The translations under genes and the position numbers were made by a program. This document shows, piece by piece, positions 42,961 through 51,341 of a stretch of 64,000 bases of DNA. The DNA lies in the NCBI GenBank assembly GCA_964525165.1, contig CAZGGG010000002.1, forward strand, positions 1 to 64,000, written 5' to 3'. Within the stretch, counting starts at the first letter, position 1, and each line of letters begins with the position of its first letter. The notes under the pieces were generated by a model. That model was not told the DNA's origin, did no database searches, and was given only the letters and a program-made list of their open reading frames with translations. Source of the stretch: JAWLFI01 sp964525165 (GTDB lineage Bacteria > Bacteroidota > Bacteroidia > Chitinophagales > Saprospiraceae).

Positions 42961-44743
42961 CCTGGGCCTACCCATCGTTCTCGCCATCACCATGAGTGAT
43001 GAGGTAGCCAAAGAAGGCTATAAGGTCAATCTAGAGCTGATCCAAAAAAAGATTAAATGTCCGGTCATATTAGTAAGTGGCCGTCAGAAAAAGAACCTGG
43101 AGGCTTTAAAGGATTTGATCAGAGAAAATCTAGAGGTTCCAAAGAAGACACCTCCTTTTTATCGCTTGCAACAGCAGGAAGAGTTTATTCTTGAAGCGGT
43201 TGCAAACGAACACAAAAATGATCAGCTCACCACTTACGGCCAGCTACTGTGTATTGAGCATAGCGAATGGTTACCATTTCTATCAGATACGCAGAAAAAG
43301 CATTACCAAAAAGCCATTCAAGAAACAGAATTCAACCCTATCCGATCTCAGGTGCATGAGACCATGGCTCGCTTTGAGCAACTCAGTCCATTAGCGGAGC
43401 AGGTGGTAAAAAAGAAACAAGGGTATAGAAGCTGGACAGATAAGATTGATAATATCGTTTCTCATCCGTGGGTCGGACCTGCCATTTTTATAGTCGTGAT
43501 GCTATTAGTCTTTCAGGCCATTTATGCCTGGGCTAGTTATCCAATGGACTTCATAGAGTTCATTTTTGCAGAAATGGGGTCATATGTAAGACAAATTCTA
43601 CCGGCCGAGGCCTGGTACACTCAATTACTAACAGATGGTATTCTGGCGGGCTTAAGTGGTGTACTGGTGTTTATACCTCAGATTGCGATTCTGTTCTTTT
43701 TGCTAGGCTTATTGGAAGAGGTAGGCTATATGTCTCGCGCAGTATATCTATTCGATCGGTTTATGTCTCGCTTTGGCTTGAATGGACGATCTGTCGTCGC
43801 GATGGTGTCCGGTGGTGCTTGTGCCATACCGGCCATTATGTCTACCAGGACCATTGCCAATCGAAAGGAGCGTTTGCTGACGATACTTGTCACCCCTTTC
43901 ATAGCTTGTTCTGCACGGATTCCTGTGTACACGGTATTAGTGGGTTTTGTGGTGGCACGGGATGTGCATTGGGGACCTTTCAATGCTCAAGGTTTGGTAT
44001 TTATGGGGTTGTATGTGTTTGGAATTGTCGCTGCTCTTGCCAGTGCGCTTCTGCTCAGGCCTATCGTTGGTGGCCAGACGAGTGGATTCTTAATGATTGA
44101 GTTACCTAATTATCGTTCTCCTAATTGGAAATCTATAGGGCTCGAAGTGAGATCCAAGGTCGGTTCCTTTGTTAAGGAAGCCGGAAAAATCATCTTTGCT
44201 ATCTCCATCGTCCTTTGGGTAATTGCCAGCTATGGCCCGGCTGATGATATGGAGAATGCACGCGCCCTCGCTTTGCAAACGGCGCAAGAACAACAACTAG
44301 ATGAACAAGCCACTGCTAACTTAATCGCCTCAAATGAATTAGAAGCCTCTTATGCCGGTCATTTAGGAAAATTTATTGAACCTGCCATACAGCCTTTAGG
44401 CTTTGATTGGAAAATTGGAATTTCGCTACTCACCTCATTTGCCGCAAGGGAAGTTTTCGTAGGTACTATGGCGACCATATACAGCATAGGTGATGCGGAA
44501 GACGAATTCAGGGTTAGAGATAAGATGGCAGCAGATATCAATCCTACAACAGGCCAGCCGACTTATAATCTGGCGACTTCCTTATCCCTCCTGATTTTCT
44601 TTGCGCTGGCCATGCAATGCATGTCTACGCTGGCTGTGGTGAAGAAAGAAACCGGGTCCTGGAAATGGCCGATTTTTCAATTTATTTTCATGACGGGTGC
44701 AGCGTATATCTTAAGCTGGATTACCTTTCAATTATTTCAATAA
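42905..44743 (+). CDS. feoB: Ferrous iron transporter FeoB, main part (broken)
   Basis: Continuation of FeoB. Real homology begins at about 42944 (LSQIIDLGLPIVLAITMSDE, where TMSD takes the place of the G4 NxxD). It includes the helical domain, then the membrane part with the two Gate motifs VSGGACAIPAIMSTRTI and FIACSARIPVYTVL, and the end FALAMQCMSTLAVVKKETGSWKW. FeoB imports Fe(II) into the cytoplasm. Joined, the protein would be about 700 residues, as usual. The ATG at 42905 is not the real start. The stop codon overlaps the pabB ATG (TAATG). Confidence 0.88.
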   Translation: MLLFYSIRRIRIFLSQIIDLGLPIVLAITMSDEVAKEGYKVNLELIQKKIKCPVILVSGRQKKNLEALKDLIRENLEVPKKTPPFYRLQQQEEFILEAVANEHKNDQLTTYGQLLCIEHSEWLPFLSDTQKKHYQKAIQETEFNPIRSQVHETMARFEQLSPLAEQVVKKKQGYRSWTDKIDNIVSHPWVGPAIFIVVMLLVFQAIYAWASYPMDFIEFIFAEMGSYVRQILPAEAWYTQLLTDGILAGLSGVLVFIPQIAILFFLLGLLEEVGYMSRAVYLFDRFMSRFGLNGRSVVAMVSGGACAIPAIMSTRTIANRKERLLTILVTPFIACSARIPVYTVLVGFVVARDVHWGPFNAQGLVFMGLYVFGIVAALASALLLRPIVGGQTSGFLMIELPNYRSPNWKSIGLEVRSKVGSFVKEAGKIIFAISIVLWVIASYGPADDMENARALALQTAQEQQLDEQATANLIASNELEASYAGHLGKFIEPAIQPLGFDWKIGISLLTSFAAREVFVGTMATIYSIGDAEDEFRVRDKMAADINPTTGQPTYNLATSLSLLIFFALAMQCMSTLAVVKKETGSWKWPIFQFIFMTGAAYILSWITFQLFQ

Positions 44744-45729
44744 TGCTGTCCTTTCTTTCCAGGACTGAAGCAGAAGCCCAAATGAATCAATTGGGTACAT
44801 CTAATACAGCCTTCTTTTTCATATTGTCCTTTGACTTAGAACACAATTGGGTCATACCCCAATCAGAATGGGCAGCGTTCCCCTTTGGCTTTGATTTTCC
44901 TACGCTCAAACATACTGTGCTTGATCCTCGTCAATCATTGCAATCCTTTGACCTTAGGCCTCAACTTCCTGAATTCTCCATATTTCAAAAGCAGTTTCAA
45001 CAAGTCCAATATCATTTGCGAAGAGGCGACAGCTATCTTATCAATCTGACTTTTGAAGTACCTATTCTACTCCAAGACCCATTAGAACAGGTCTTTTTGA
45101 ATGCTGAAGCACCCTATAAGCTTTTCCTGAAAGATCATTTTACCAGTTTCAGTCCGGAATGCTTTGTCAAGATTCAACAGGATCAGATTTTCACATATCC
45201 GATGAAAGGGACCATCAGCACATCCGTTCCAGATGCTGCAGATCGTATCCTGGGAGACGAGAAAGAAACAGCTGAACACTACACCATTGTAGATTTACTC
45301 CGAAATGACCTGAGTCAAATTGGATATCAAACGCAAGTTCAAAAATTTAGATTTTTAAGTAATATCAAAAAGCGAGATCAGGAATTATTGCAGGTAAGTT
45401 CAGAAATTTCAGCTCGCCTTCCTTCTCAATGGCAACAAGAGATTGGAAGTTTACTGTTTCGACTTTTGCCGGCAGGCAGTATATCCGGCGCTCCCAAACA
45501 GAAAACGGTAGAGATTATTGCTCAAACAGAATCACACTCTAGAGATTGGTATACCGGCGTGGCAGGTTGGTACAAAGATGGAGAATTGGATTCTGCTGTA
45601 TTGATTCGCTATATTGGTCATCGAGACGGACATTATCATTATAAAACAGGAGGAGGTATTACCTTACTCAGTGACCCCCAAAAGGAATATCAAGAACTTG
45701 CAGAAAAAATCTACATACCCACTGCTTGA
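44743..45729 (+). CDS. pabB: Aminodeoxychorismate synthase component I
   Basis: Chorismate-utilising enzyme of 328 residues, short and lacking the TrpE N-terminal domain. Motifs: GDSYLINLTFEVP, SPECFVKIQQDQIFTYPMKG, HYTIVDLLRNDLSQIG, LLPAGSISGAPKQKTVEII and a C-terminal YKTGGGITLLSDP. Together with PabA it makes 4-amino-4-deoxychorismate for folate. The ATG overlaps the feoB stop, which fixes the start. pabC follows with overlap. Confidence 0.92.
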   Translation: MLSFLSRTEAEAQMNQLGTSNTAFFFILSFDLEHNWVIPQSEWAAFPFGFDFPTLKHTVLDPRQSLQSFDLRPQLPEFSIFQKQFQQVQYHLRRGDSYLINLTFEVPILLQDPLEQVFLNAEAPYKLFLKDHFTSFSPECFVKIQQDQIFTYPMKGTISTSVPDAADRILGDEKETAEHYTIVDLLRNDLSQIGYQTQVQKFRFLSNIKKRDQELLQVSSEISARLPSQWQQEIGSLLFRLLPAGSISGAPKQKTVEIIAQTESHSRDWYTGVAGWYKDGELDSAVLIRYIGHRDGHYHYKTGGGITLLSDPQKEYQELAEKIYIPTA

Positions 45730-46107
45730 GTCTATTGCTTTGGAGGACGGGCAGCATCATTTACTACCCTATCACCAAAAGCGTATTGCAAGAGCCTTTC
45801 AGGCCTTTTGGCCCTCTGCCAAACCTCATCAGTTGAAGCACATCTTAGCGCAGCATTTGCTTCCGCAAATGGGATTGTACAAATTGCGTTTTTTATATTC
45901 TGAGGATACCTATCAATTGGAGATACATCCTTACAAGCCCCGGGAAATAAAGTCTCTAGCCATTCAAGCATTACCTGCAACTTATCATTATACTCATAAA
46001 TACACAGATCGGACGGTCCTTACTGAATTGAAACGTCTTCATGCAGCAGATGAAGTGCTTTTTTTTCGTCTAGGTCTGCTCACTGATGCCTATTACTATA
46101 ACGTGTT
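45698..46107 (+). CDS. pabC: Aminodeoxychorismate lyase-like (class IV aminotransferase fold), N-terminal part
   Basis: PLP fold-type IV protein that should release pyruvate from aminodeoxychorismate to give p-aminobenzoate. The TTG at 45698 is the best start, overlapping pabB by 32 nt. The N-terminal part shows LLESIALEDGQHHLLPYHQK, a typical class IV opening, and then LLTDAYYYNV, where family members have the conserved T-x-x-SN region, before the frame enters a 10-N gap. The pairing with pabB supports the call. Confidence 0.75.
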
Positions 46108-46117
46108 NNNNNNNNNN
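46108..46117. other. Assembly gap (10 N) inside pabC
   Basis: Ten N. The sequence right after it does not look like pabC (see the next feature). Confidence 0.95.
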
Positions 46118-46369
46118 AAGCGCATGAGCCGGGCAAGGATACGCAATATCGTGGTGACGGTGATCCTGATTTTTGTTATTCCGGTTTTTGCCTTGTCTAA
46201 TGCGGGGGTGGTTTTAGGAAGCGATGTGCATTTAGACCAAGAAATAATTATGCCCTTGACCATCGATCAAACCTTTCTGAAACAATCAGAAGGTGTTTTT
46301 TTAATCAATGCCCTGAATCCAATTCATCGGGCGCCTTTTGTACAAACTGACCATATTCAATTTGACTGA
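46118..46369 (+). pseudogene. PabC C-terminal end joined to an NhaA-like fragment (chimeric)
   Basis: The end of the frame, LDQEIIMPLTIDQTF through GVFLINALNP, fits the C-terminus of class IV aminotransferases (the F-LINAL motif). Immediately after the gap, however, about 35 residues read RNIVVTVILIFVIPVFALSN and AGVVLGSD, which is a hydrophobic helix with the FALANAGV signature of NhaA sodium/proton antiporters and has no place in PabC. The junction lies near 46205-46225. A misjoined contig end is the simplest explanation. Confidence 0.55.
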
Positions 46370-46473
46370 TTCACAATACCAATCATTCGCCAGCTGCCAC
46401 CTATCCATATGGATGGAAAACCCTGTTGGAGAAATGCATTGCAACCAAACCCTTCTTTCAAGACATCCCTATC

Positions 46474-46501
46474 GGAGGAACGCATTTCAATGCGTTCCTC
46501 C
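46474..46501. terminator. Strong hairpin between convergent pabC and hemJ
   Basis: Perfect 13-bp stem GGAGGAACGCATT / AATGCGTTCCTCC with a TC loop. There is no long T-tract on either strand, so it may act as a weak bidirectional terminator or a 3' stabiliser. Confidence 0.5.
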
Positions 46502-46537
46502 TCATCCGATTTATTTCTATCAGGTCTAACAACACAA

Positions 46538-47071
46538 TCATTCACTCTTCCGTGCCTTTGCATACAATTTAGCAGCTACAAACAAAACGACCCCTAAAGT
46601 AAGTAGTGCGCCAATACCATAGAGTAAGCTGAATGCAGAGCGATATACTGCCAAAAAAACGATGGCAATCAATAAGAGCGTAGGAACTTCATTTAGTAAT
46701 CGATATTGGAAAGATGAGGCCTTAGCCTGGCCTTCTTTTAAACGCTTGATGGTTCGCTGCATCCAAAAGTTATATAGGGTTAGAAAGACCAAGAGTAAGA
46801 GTTTGTAATGCATCCATAGATTTATTTTAAACCACTCCCAACCATAAATATAGAGCATGGCCAAGCCTGCCCCCCAGGTAATAACCATAGCCGGCTGGGT
46901 GATGATATAAAACAAACGAGATTCCATGACATGATACTGCTCGGTCATTTTTATATTTCCTTCTTCCAGCGCTTCTTGATGGTAAACAAAAAGGCGAACT
47001 AAGTAAAACACCCCGGCAAACCAACTGACAAAACCTACTATATGTAAGGCCTTAAAAAATAAAATAGACAT
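46538..47071 (-). CDS. hemJ: Protoporphyrinogen IX oxidase, HemJ/CopD-like
   Basis: Membrane protein of 177 residues with about five transmembrane helices. The N-terminal helix FKALHIVGFVSWFAGVFYLVRLFVYH and the LFYIITQPAMVITWGAG segment with WMHYKLLLLVFLTLYNFWM match HemJ, which oxidises protoporphyrinogen IX in haem synthesis. The conserved His10 and Lys of the third helix are present. It is the last gene of a four-gene minus-strand operon (spacings 5, 10 and 4 nt). Confidence 0.88.
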   Translation of the reverse strand: MSILFFKALHIVGFVSWFAGVFYLVRLFVYHQEALEEGNIKMTEQYHVMESRLFYIITQPAMVITWGAGLAMLYIYGWEWFKINLWMHYKLLLLVFLTLYNFWMQRTIKRLKEGQAKASSFQYRLLNEVPTLLLIAIVFLAVYRSAFSLLYGIGALLTLGVVLFVAAKLYAKARKSE

Positions 47072-47075
47072 AGCA

Positions 47076-47414
47076 TTATGCTTTAGTACGAGCTAAGGTA
47101 CGTTCTCTGAAGTAGAGAAACAGAGGAAAGGAAAAGGCAAATGCCACTAAAAAAGTAACCAACCAATATCCCCAAATCCTTTTCATGTTCAATCTCTTCC
47201 CTTCAATGGTCATCCAAATTAAGAATGAAAAGGAGGCAATGGCAATATCTGCATTGATGGATTGTGCCGGCAATGTGGTCCCCGTCAAAGCAATAAAATT
47301 GGACATGCTGGGATCATCAGCATCCATAAAAAAGCTAATATTATAATACCAGGTCAAAATGAGTCCCAATACTGCCAGGATGAGATATATGATTTGCAAA
47401 GGTGTATGTTTCAT
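47076..47414 (-). CDS. DUF2834 family membrane protein
   Basis: Three-helix membrane protein of 112 residues: YLILAVLGLILTWYYNISFF, ADIAIASFSFLIWMTIEG and YWLVTFLVAFAFSFPLFLYF. This is the DUF2834 layout, with an exposed loop after helix 1. The function is unknown. It is 4 nt upstream of hemJ. Confidence 0.8.
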   Translation of the reverse strand: MKHTPLQIIYLILAVLGLILTWYYNISFFMDADDPSMSNFIALTGTTLPAQSINADIAIASFSFLIWMTIEGKRLNMKRIWGYWLVTFLVAFAFSFPLFLYFRERTLARTKA

Positions 47415-47424
47415 AAGTCAAAAT

Positions 47425-48102
47425 TTAAATGCTGTAGTACCATGTTACCGTCAACCAACTTTGGTAAGATGTTGTTTCAAAATCACCGCTTGCGCGCCCA
47501 TCCCAACCCACTTCTATCTTATTCGTATCGGAAATATAATGCCCTAGTGCTAATAATACTCTTGCTTCAAAAGATAATTCAGCGGATTGAAGAATCGGTA
47601 TGTATTCAGTAGAGGCTTTCCAATACCATTCGCGGACATCTAGCCTAGTTCCTGACAAAGGTGCATCAAAACCGAGCCTGTATCTGAATCGCCAGGTCAC
47701 ATCTTCCCCCGAACGCCAGGTTTGATCCCATCGGATACGATGTCCCCACCTGACAGCACCTCTTTTTTGTGTCCATGCATATTGTTGTAAGGATCTATGA
47801 ATCCATTCCTCTCCGGTAAAGCGCAGCATATATCCTGCCGCGCCGCTCCCTGTTAAACCGACTCTTCTGGAGACGACGTTGGTCCAATCCGTTCTTTCAT
47901 ACCGATACCCCATTCGGTCATCAGGATTGCGGAACACTTCCCTAAAGATCTGGCGACTCTCCAACGTACTGTTCCATTTCCAAGTCTTATCTAAGCTTGT
48001 GTTCACATTTACTTTTGTCAATAACCCATACCGATCTCTTGTTTGTCCGAAAGAAAAAGAATACGCCACCATTATGACACTCAAGATCGTAAAAAGCCTC
48101 AT
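47425..48102 (-). CDS. DUF2490 family outer membrane protein
   Basis: Secreted beta-rich protein of 225 residues with a signal peptide (LSVIMVAYSFSFGQ). Amphipathic strands rich in Trp, Arg and Tyr (HRIRWDQTWRSGEDVTWRFR, YRLGFDAPL, SWLTVTWYYSI) are typical of DUF2490 beta-barrels. The terminal aromatic strand suggests insertion into the outer membrane. The ligand is unknown. It lies in the hemJ operon. Confidence 0.8.
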   Translation of the reverse strand: MRLFTILSVIMVAYSFSFGQTRDRYGLLTKVNVNTSLDKTWKWNSTLESRQIFREVFRNPDDRMGYRYERTDWTNVVSRRVGLTGSGAAGYMLRFTGEEWIHRSLQQYAWTQKRGAVRWGHRIRWDQTWRSGEDVTWRFRYRLGFDAPLSGTRLDVREWYWKASTEYIPILQSAELSFEARVLLALGHYISDTNKIEVGWDGRASGDFETTSYQSWLTVTWYYSI

Positions 48103-48107
48103 ACTCC

Positions 48108-48683
48108 TTAGTAATTAAGGTTGTCCTGGTTCCGAAAGATAATTTTGGATTGTTCTATCCACTCACCTTTATCCCCAAATAACAGCTCCCAACGCCCAAC
48201 GTCTTTTGCCTTTTTGGCGATAATCACCATTTCATATTTCAAGCTCAGCTCCTCCTCCACTTCGTCCTCTTCCAATAAGTCTTCCAAGGCATCCGTCGCT
48301 CCGGTATACTGTTTTTGAACCTTCTCTATGCGAAATTTATCAAACGTTTTGTCCAAATAATGATTCAGTTTATCCATAACTGCCTCCGGAATTTCATCCT
48401 GCCGGATTTGGATTTCAACATCCTCTATGAACCCTGATTTGTTGAATTCTACACTATAAAGCCTTCCGTATTTCCTAAATTTTGCTTCGTATGAGAATGT
48501 ATTGAATTGGTCTTCTTTATACCATTTGATTCTCTCATCTTCACAACATTCTTCGATAAATTCTAGCATCGATTTAGGTATTTCCTTAGGGGAAATACGT
48601 TCCTCCGCTTCATATTTTAGTTGGCCAGAAAGCGGCGCTGAGATAGTCAGTACAGCCAGAAGAGCCCATATCATATTTTTCAT
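48108..48683 (-). CDS. Periplasmic PepSY-like protein
   Basis: Signal peptide (AVLTISAPLSGQ) followed by two PepSY-like/beta-lactamase-inhibitor-like units, the second recognisable by SYEAKFRKYGRLYSVEFNKS and EIQIRQDEIPEAVMDKLNHY. An acidic DALEDLLEEDEVEEEL segment follows. It is first in the operon with DUF2490, DUF2834 and hemJ. The function is unknown; PepSY-type domains usually inhibit or chaperone periplasmic enzymes. Confidence 0.65.
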   Translation of the reverse strand: MKNMIWALLAVLTISAPLSGQLKYEAEERISPKEIPKSMLEFIEECCEDERIKWYKEDQFNTFSYEAKFRKYGRLYSVEFNKSGFIEDVEIQIRQDEIPEAVMDKLNHYLDKTFDKFRIEKVQKQYTGATDALEDLLEEDEVEEELSLKYEMVIIAKKAKDVGRWELLFGDKGEWIEQSKIIFRNQDNLNY

Positions 48684-48810
48684 CCCTCAAAGAGTTTTTC
48701 GCCAAAGCTTAATTTAAGCAATGTCCAACAGAATTGTCAGGATTCATTCATATTTGCTACCCTAAAGAACCAAACCCTACCCATCTTCGTCATTTAAACA
48801 AACTTAAGAA

Positions 48811-49590
48811 ATGAATGCACAGATAATAGCCGAAAAGCTGGGCCCCAAACAAGCTGAGCTTGGGCAGCACGCCCTCTACAAGGAAATGAAATCTATTGAG
48901 GATATCAAGATCTTTATGCAAGGGCATATTTTTGCCGTTTGGGATTTTATGTCTTTGTTAAAAGCCCTTCAACAGCAATTAACTTGTGTGCAAACACCCT
49001 GGGTACCATTGGGCAGTCCTGATGTACGACATTTCATCAATGAAATTGTCATCGACGAAGAAAGTGATGTTGACCATAATGGAACATATAAATCCCATTT
49101 TGAAATGTATTATGACGCCATGCAAGCCCTCGGAGCTTCGACTGATCAGATGGGCCAATGTCTACAGAAGCTCCGAAAAGGAGAAGATGTTTTGAGTGTT
49201 ATAGATGGACTCAGCATTCCGGCATATGTTAAAAATTTTACCCGTTTCAATTTTGAGTTGATCGAAGAAGGAAAACCACATAAAATTGCTGCTGCCTTTA
49301 CGTTTGGGCGAGAAAATGTGATACCGGATATGTTTATGGGTATCCTGTCCGAAATTCAAACACAGAGCAAGGAAGATGTGAAAGGTTTACGCTACTACTT
49401 CCAAAGACATATTGAGTTAGACGGAGATGAACACGGACCTTTAGCTTTAAAGATGATTGATCAGTTATGTCATTCAGAAAAAGACTGGGAAGAAGTTCAG
49501 TACGTTGCCTACCAATCACTTATGCTACGAAAACAATTATGGGATGGCATTTTTGAAGAAATCAAAAGTGTGAAAAGCGCATTGGCATGA
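48811..49590 (+). CDS. DUF3050 family protein (haem-oxygenase-like fold)
   Basis: Soluble helical protein of 259 residues. The family signatures LYKEMKSIEDIKIFMQGHIF, AVWDFMSLLKALQQQLT, PDVRHFINEIVIDEESD and YFQRHIELDGDEHGPLA are clear, with the His and Glu/Asp ligands of haem-oxygenase-like diiron or haem proteins. No enzyme activity is established for the family as far as I know. It is followed by a RidA gene. Confidence 0.85.
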   Translation: MNAQIIAEKLGPKQAELGQHALYKEMKSIEDIKIFMQGHIFAVWDFMSLLKALQQQLTCVQTPWVPLGSPDVRHFINEIVIDEESDVDHNGTYKSHFEMYYDAMQALGASTDQMGQCLQKLRKGEDVLSVIDGLSIPAYVKNFTRFNFELIEEGKPHKIAAAFTFGRENVIPDMFMGILSEIQTQSKEDVKGLRYYFQRHIELDGDEHGPLALKMIDQLCHSEKDWEEVQYVAYQSLMLRKQLWDGIFEEIKSVKSALA

Positions 49591-49635
49591 TGTTTTTTCA
49601 ATACTCAAACCCTTATCTTAGAAAAAAAGATACTC

Positions 49636-50052
49636 ATGGCTGACAAAGGAAAATTGATCGAAGGAAAAGCGCGTCCGAGGGGTAAGTATCCTCATATCAA
49701 AAGAGTAGGTGATTTCCTATTTGTGTCCGGTACATCTTCCAGACGTCCGGATAACACTTTTGACGGGGTGGAAGTTGATGAAATGGGGACGACTAATCTT
49801 GATATCCGAAAACAGACAAAAGCGGTCCTTGAAAATATCAATGATATCCTTGCTGAAGAAGGCGCTTCCCTCTCGGACGTGGTGGATGTTACTACGTTTT
49901 TAGTCAATATGAATGACTTTGGAGGGTATAATGAAGTATACGGCACTTTCTTTAATCATGACGGCCCCACACGCACAACGGTAGCCGTACACCAACTCCC
50001 CCATCCTCATCTGTTGATTGAAATCAAGGTCATGGCCTATAAGCCTCAGTAG
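49636..50052 (+). CDS. RidA/YjgF family protein (aminomuconate deaminase-like)
   Basis: Small trimer-forming deaminase of 138 residues. The opening GKARPRGKYPHIKRVGDFLF with VSGTSSRRPDNTFDG is characteristic of the 2-aminomuconate deaminase-like branch of RidA. The conserved Arg, in GPTRTTVAVHQLP, and LIEIKVMAYK are present. It probably hydrolyses enamine/imine intermediates. The stop codon abuts a relic of parC on the other strand. Confidence 0.85.
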   Translation: MADKGKLIEGKARPRGKYPHIKRVGDFLFVSGTSSRRPDNTFDGVEVDEMGTTNLDIRKQTKAVLENINDILAEEGASLSDVVDVTTFLVNMNDFGGYNEVYGTFFNHDGPTRTTVAVHQLPHPHLLIEIKVMAYKPQ

Positions 50053-50160
50053 TTATTCGTCACTGTCACAAAATAAGTCCGGCTCAATATCCATGTCTAT
50101 GGTCTCGCCTGCTTTCTGTTCTTGCTTAGGCTTTGATTCTGTGAATTGGGCTTCTTGACC
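50053..50160 (-). pseudogene. Relic copy of the parC 3' end
   Basis: Read on the minus strand this stretch encodes EAQFTESKPKQEQKAGETID, then MDIEPDLFCDSDE and a stop. It aligns without gaps to the real ParC end (EVQFKEEKPKQELKAGDTVD, LDIEPDLFSGNDD): 21 or 22 of 33 residues are identical and most changes are conservative or silent. Upstream of it the frame meets a stop (50163-50161), so no full gene exists. The small membrane protein gene that follows runs into it out of frame. Confidence 0.85.
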
Positions 50161-50429
50161 TTATCAACCATCCAAAACAGAATGTAGGTTAGTAAAAAGC
50201 TTGATGCTATGAGAAAAATCAATACATGAGGTTGTTTCAAAAGCGACAAAAATTCTGGATAAATGTTCATCGCACATCCTTCTAAAAAAGTAGGCACTAA
50301 TTGTGAGAATAATAAAGCTAAAAGAGTCGCAAAATAGGTCAACCAGAATCTACGCTTGGATAGGTATTGAATACGATTTTTTATAATCTGCATATAATCC
50401 GTGACGACTAAGTCATTCTTTGATACCAT
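50097..50429 (-). CDS. Small membrane protein of the islet (110 aa)
   Basis: Two transmembrane segments (FWLTYFATLLALLFSQLVPT and VLIFLIASSFLLTYILFWMV) after a basic cytoplasmic N terminus. The C-terminal 20 or so residues (KKPNSQNQSLSKNRKQARP) come from reading the parC relic out of frame, so the original end may have been different. The ATG overlaps the stop of the upstream lipoprotein gene (TAATG). No family is recognised. Confidence 0.65.
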   Translation of the reverse strand: MVSKNDLVVTDYMQIIKNRIQYLSKRRFWLTYFATLLALLFSQLVPTFLEGCAMNIYPEFLSLLKQPHVLIFLIASSFLLTYILFWMVDKVKKPNSQNQSLSKNRKQARP

Positions 50430-51313
50430 TATATGGGACCATCGATCACTTCCTTATTGAAGGCTCGGGTCAGCATCGCCTGACGTATGCAAATCATTTT
50501 ATTGTCTTGTGTCGTAAAGCAATCTTCGTTCATTCTTACAAGATACATAGTCACCAAATCTCCTACATCTAAGAAGGAGAAATCAGAAGAAGGGATAAGC
50601 GTTTGTTCCGTGCCATTTGGGATGACCTTACTATAACAAGGTTTATCATGCGTACACAAAATAAAGTAAGTATCATCAGAATAATTCGGAAACACATCAA
50701 TCCAATTGATGTACAGAGACTTATCCTTTCGAAAATACTTGCCATGATTCATATCTTCTACATAAAAGCTGGCTATAGGATTTGCATTCAAATTTCCACC
50801 TATAATTGAATTAGAAGGTATAATTGTACTCCAATCAAATCCAGGCTTTGATACGTTGATTGTTACATCATCTGCAGGGTTATAATTTCCATCTGTCATT
50901 ACGTCTCTAAGATAAAAGTAATGATCGTTCTCGTCTGTCCTCCTGCCAATATCAGACTCATTGAAACTTATCGTTACACCTTCCCATTGTTCATCACCTT
51001 CTGCATGTCGAGCAGTTGCATTGACTAAAATGGATTCAACATCCTCAAGAGCATTATACCATTCGACAAGTTCTTCGTATGATTTGTCATTAACATGATA
51101 TTTGATAGGTTTTTTCGAAACAATATCAATCACCAAATCCGCATTTTCACTTGTTCCACTACCCAACAAGCTTCCAAATCCTAATTCTTCGGACAATGAA
51201 GGCAGGTTTTGATTGAATTCTTCGGAGAGCTCAACGTGAGGTTCCAACAATTCACACCCTATGACAAATACTAAAGCAAGGAGGGATAAATAAAAAATAT
51301 GACTAGTTTTCAT
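50429..51313 (-). CDS. Lipoprotein of unknown function (294 aa), islet
   Basis: Start chosen at MKTSHIFYLSLLALVFVIGC, a signal peptide with a lipobox. An in-frame ATG 54 nt upstream falls inside the upstream gene. The mature protein is acidic, with an N-terminal helix (ELSEEFNQNLPSLSEELGFG) and a beta-rich remainder that includes four Cys near the end (ILCTHDKPC, NEDC, MICIRQ). No known family. It is second of three genes in an AT-richer islet, translationally coupled to the small membrane protein. Confidence 0.65.
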   Translation of the reverse strand: MKTSHIFYLSLLALVFVIGCELLEPHVELSEEFNQNLPSLSEELGFGSLLGSGTSENADLVIDIVSKKPIKYHVNDKSYEELVEWYNALEDVESILVNATARHAEGDEQWEGVTISFNESDIGRRTDENDHYFYLRDVMTDGNYNPADDVTINVSKPGFDWSTIIPSNSIIGGNLNANPIASFYVEDMNHGKYFRKDKSLYINWIDVFPNYSDDTYFILCTHDKPCYSKVIPNGTEQTLIPSSDFSFLDVGDLVTMYLVRMNEDCFTTQDNKMICIRQAMLTRAFNKEVIDGPI

Positions 51314-51341
51314 GATGGTATATTTTAATGAATAATAATTT

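Noticed and set aside
44617..44742. Upstream extension of pabB by 42 codons
   Set aside because: It would overlap the conserved end of feoB; the TAATG overlap start at 44743 fits the family.
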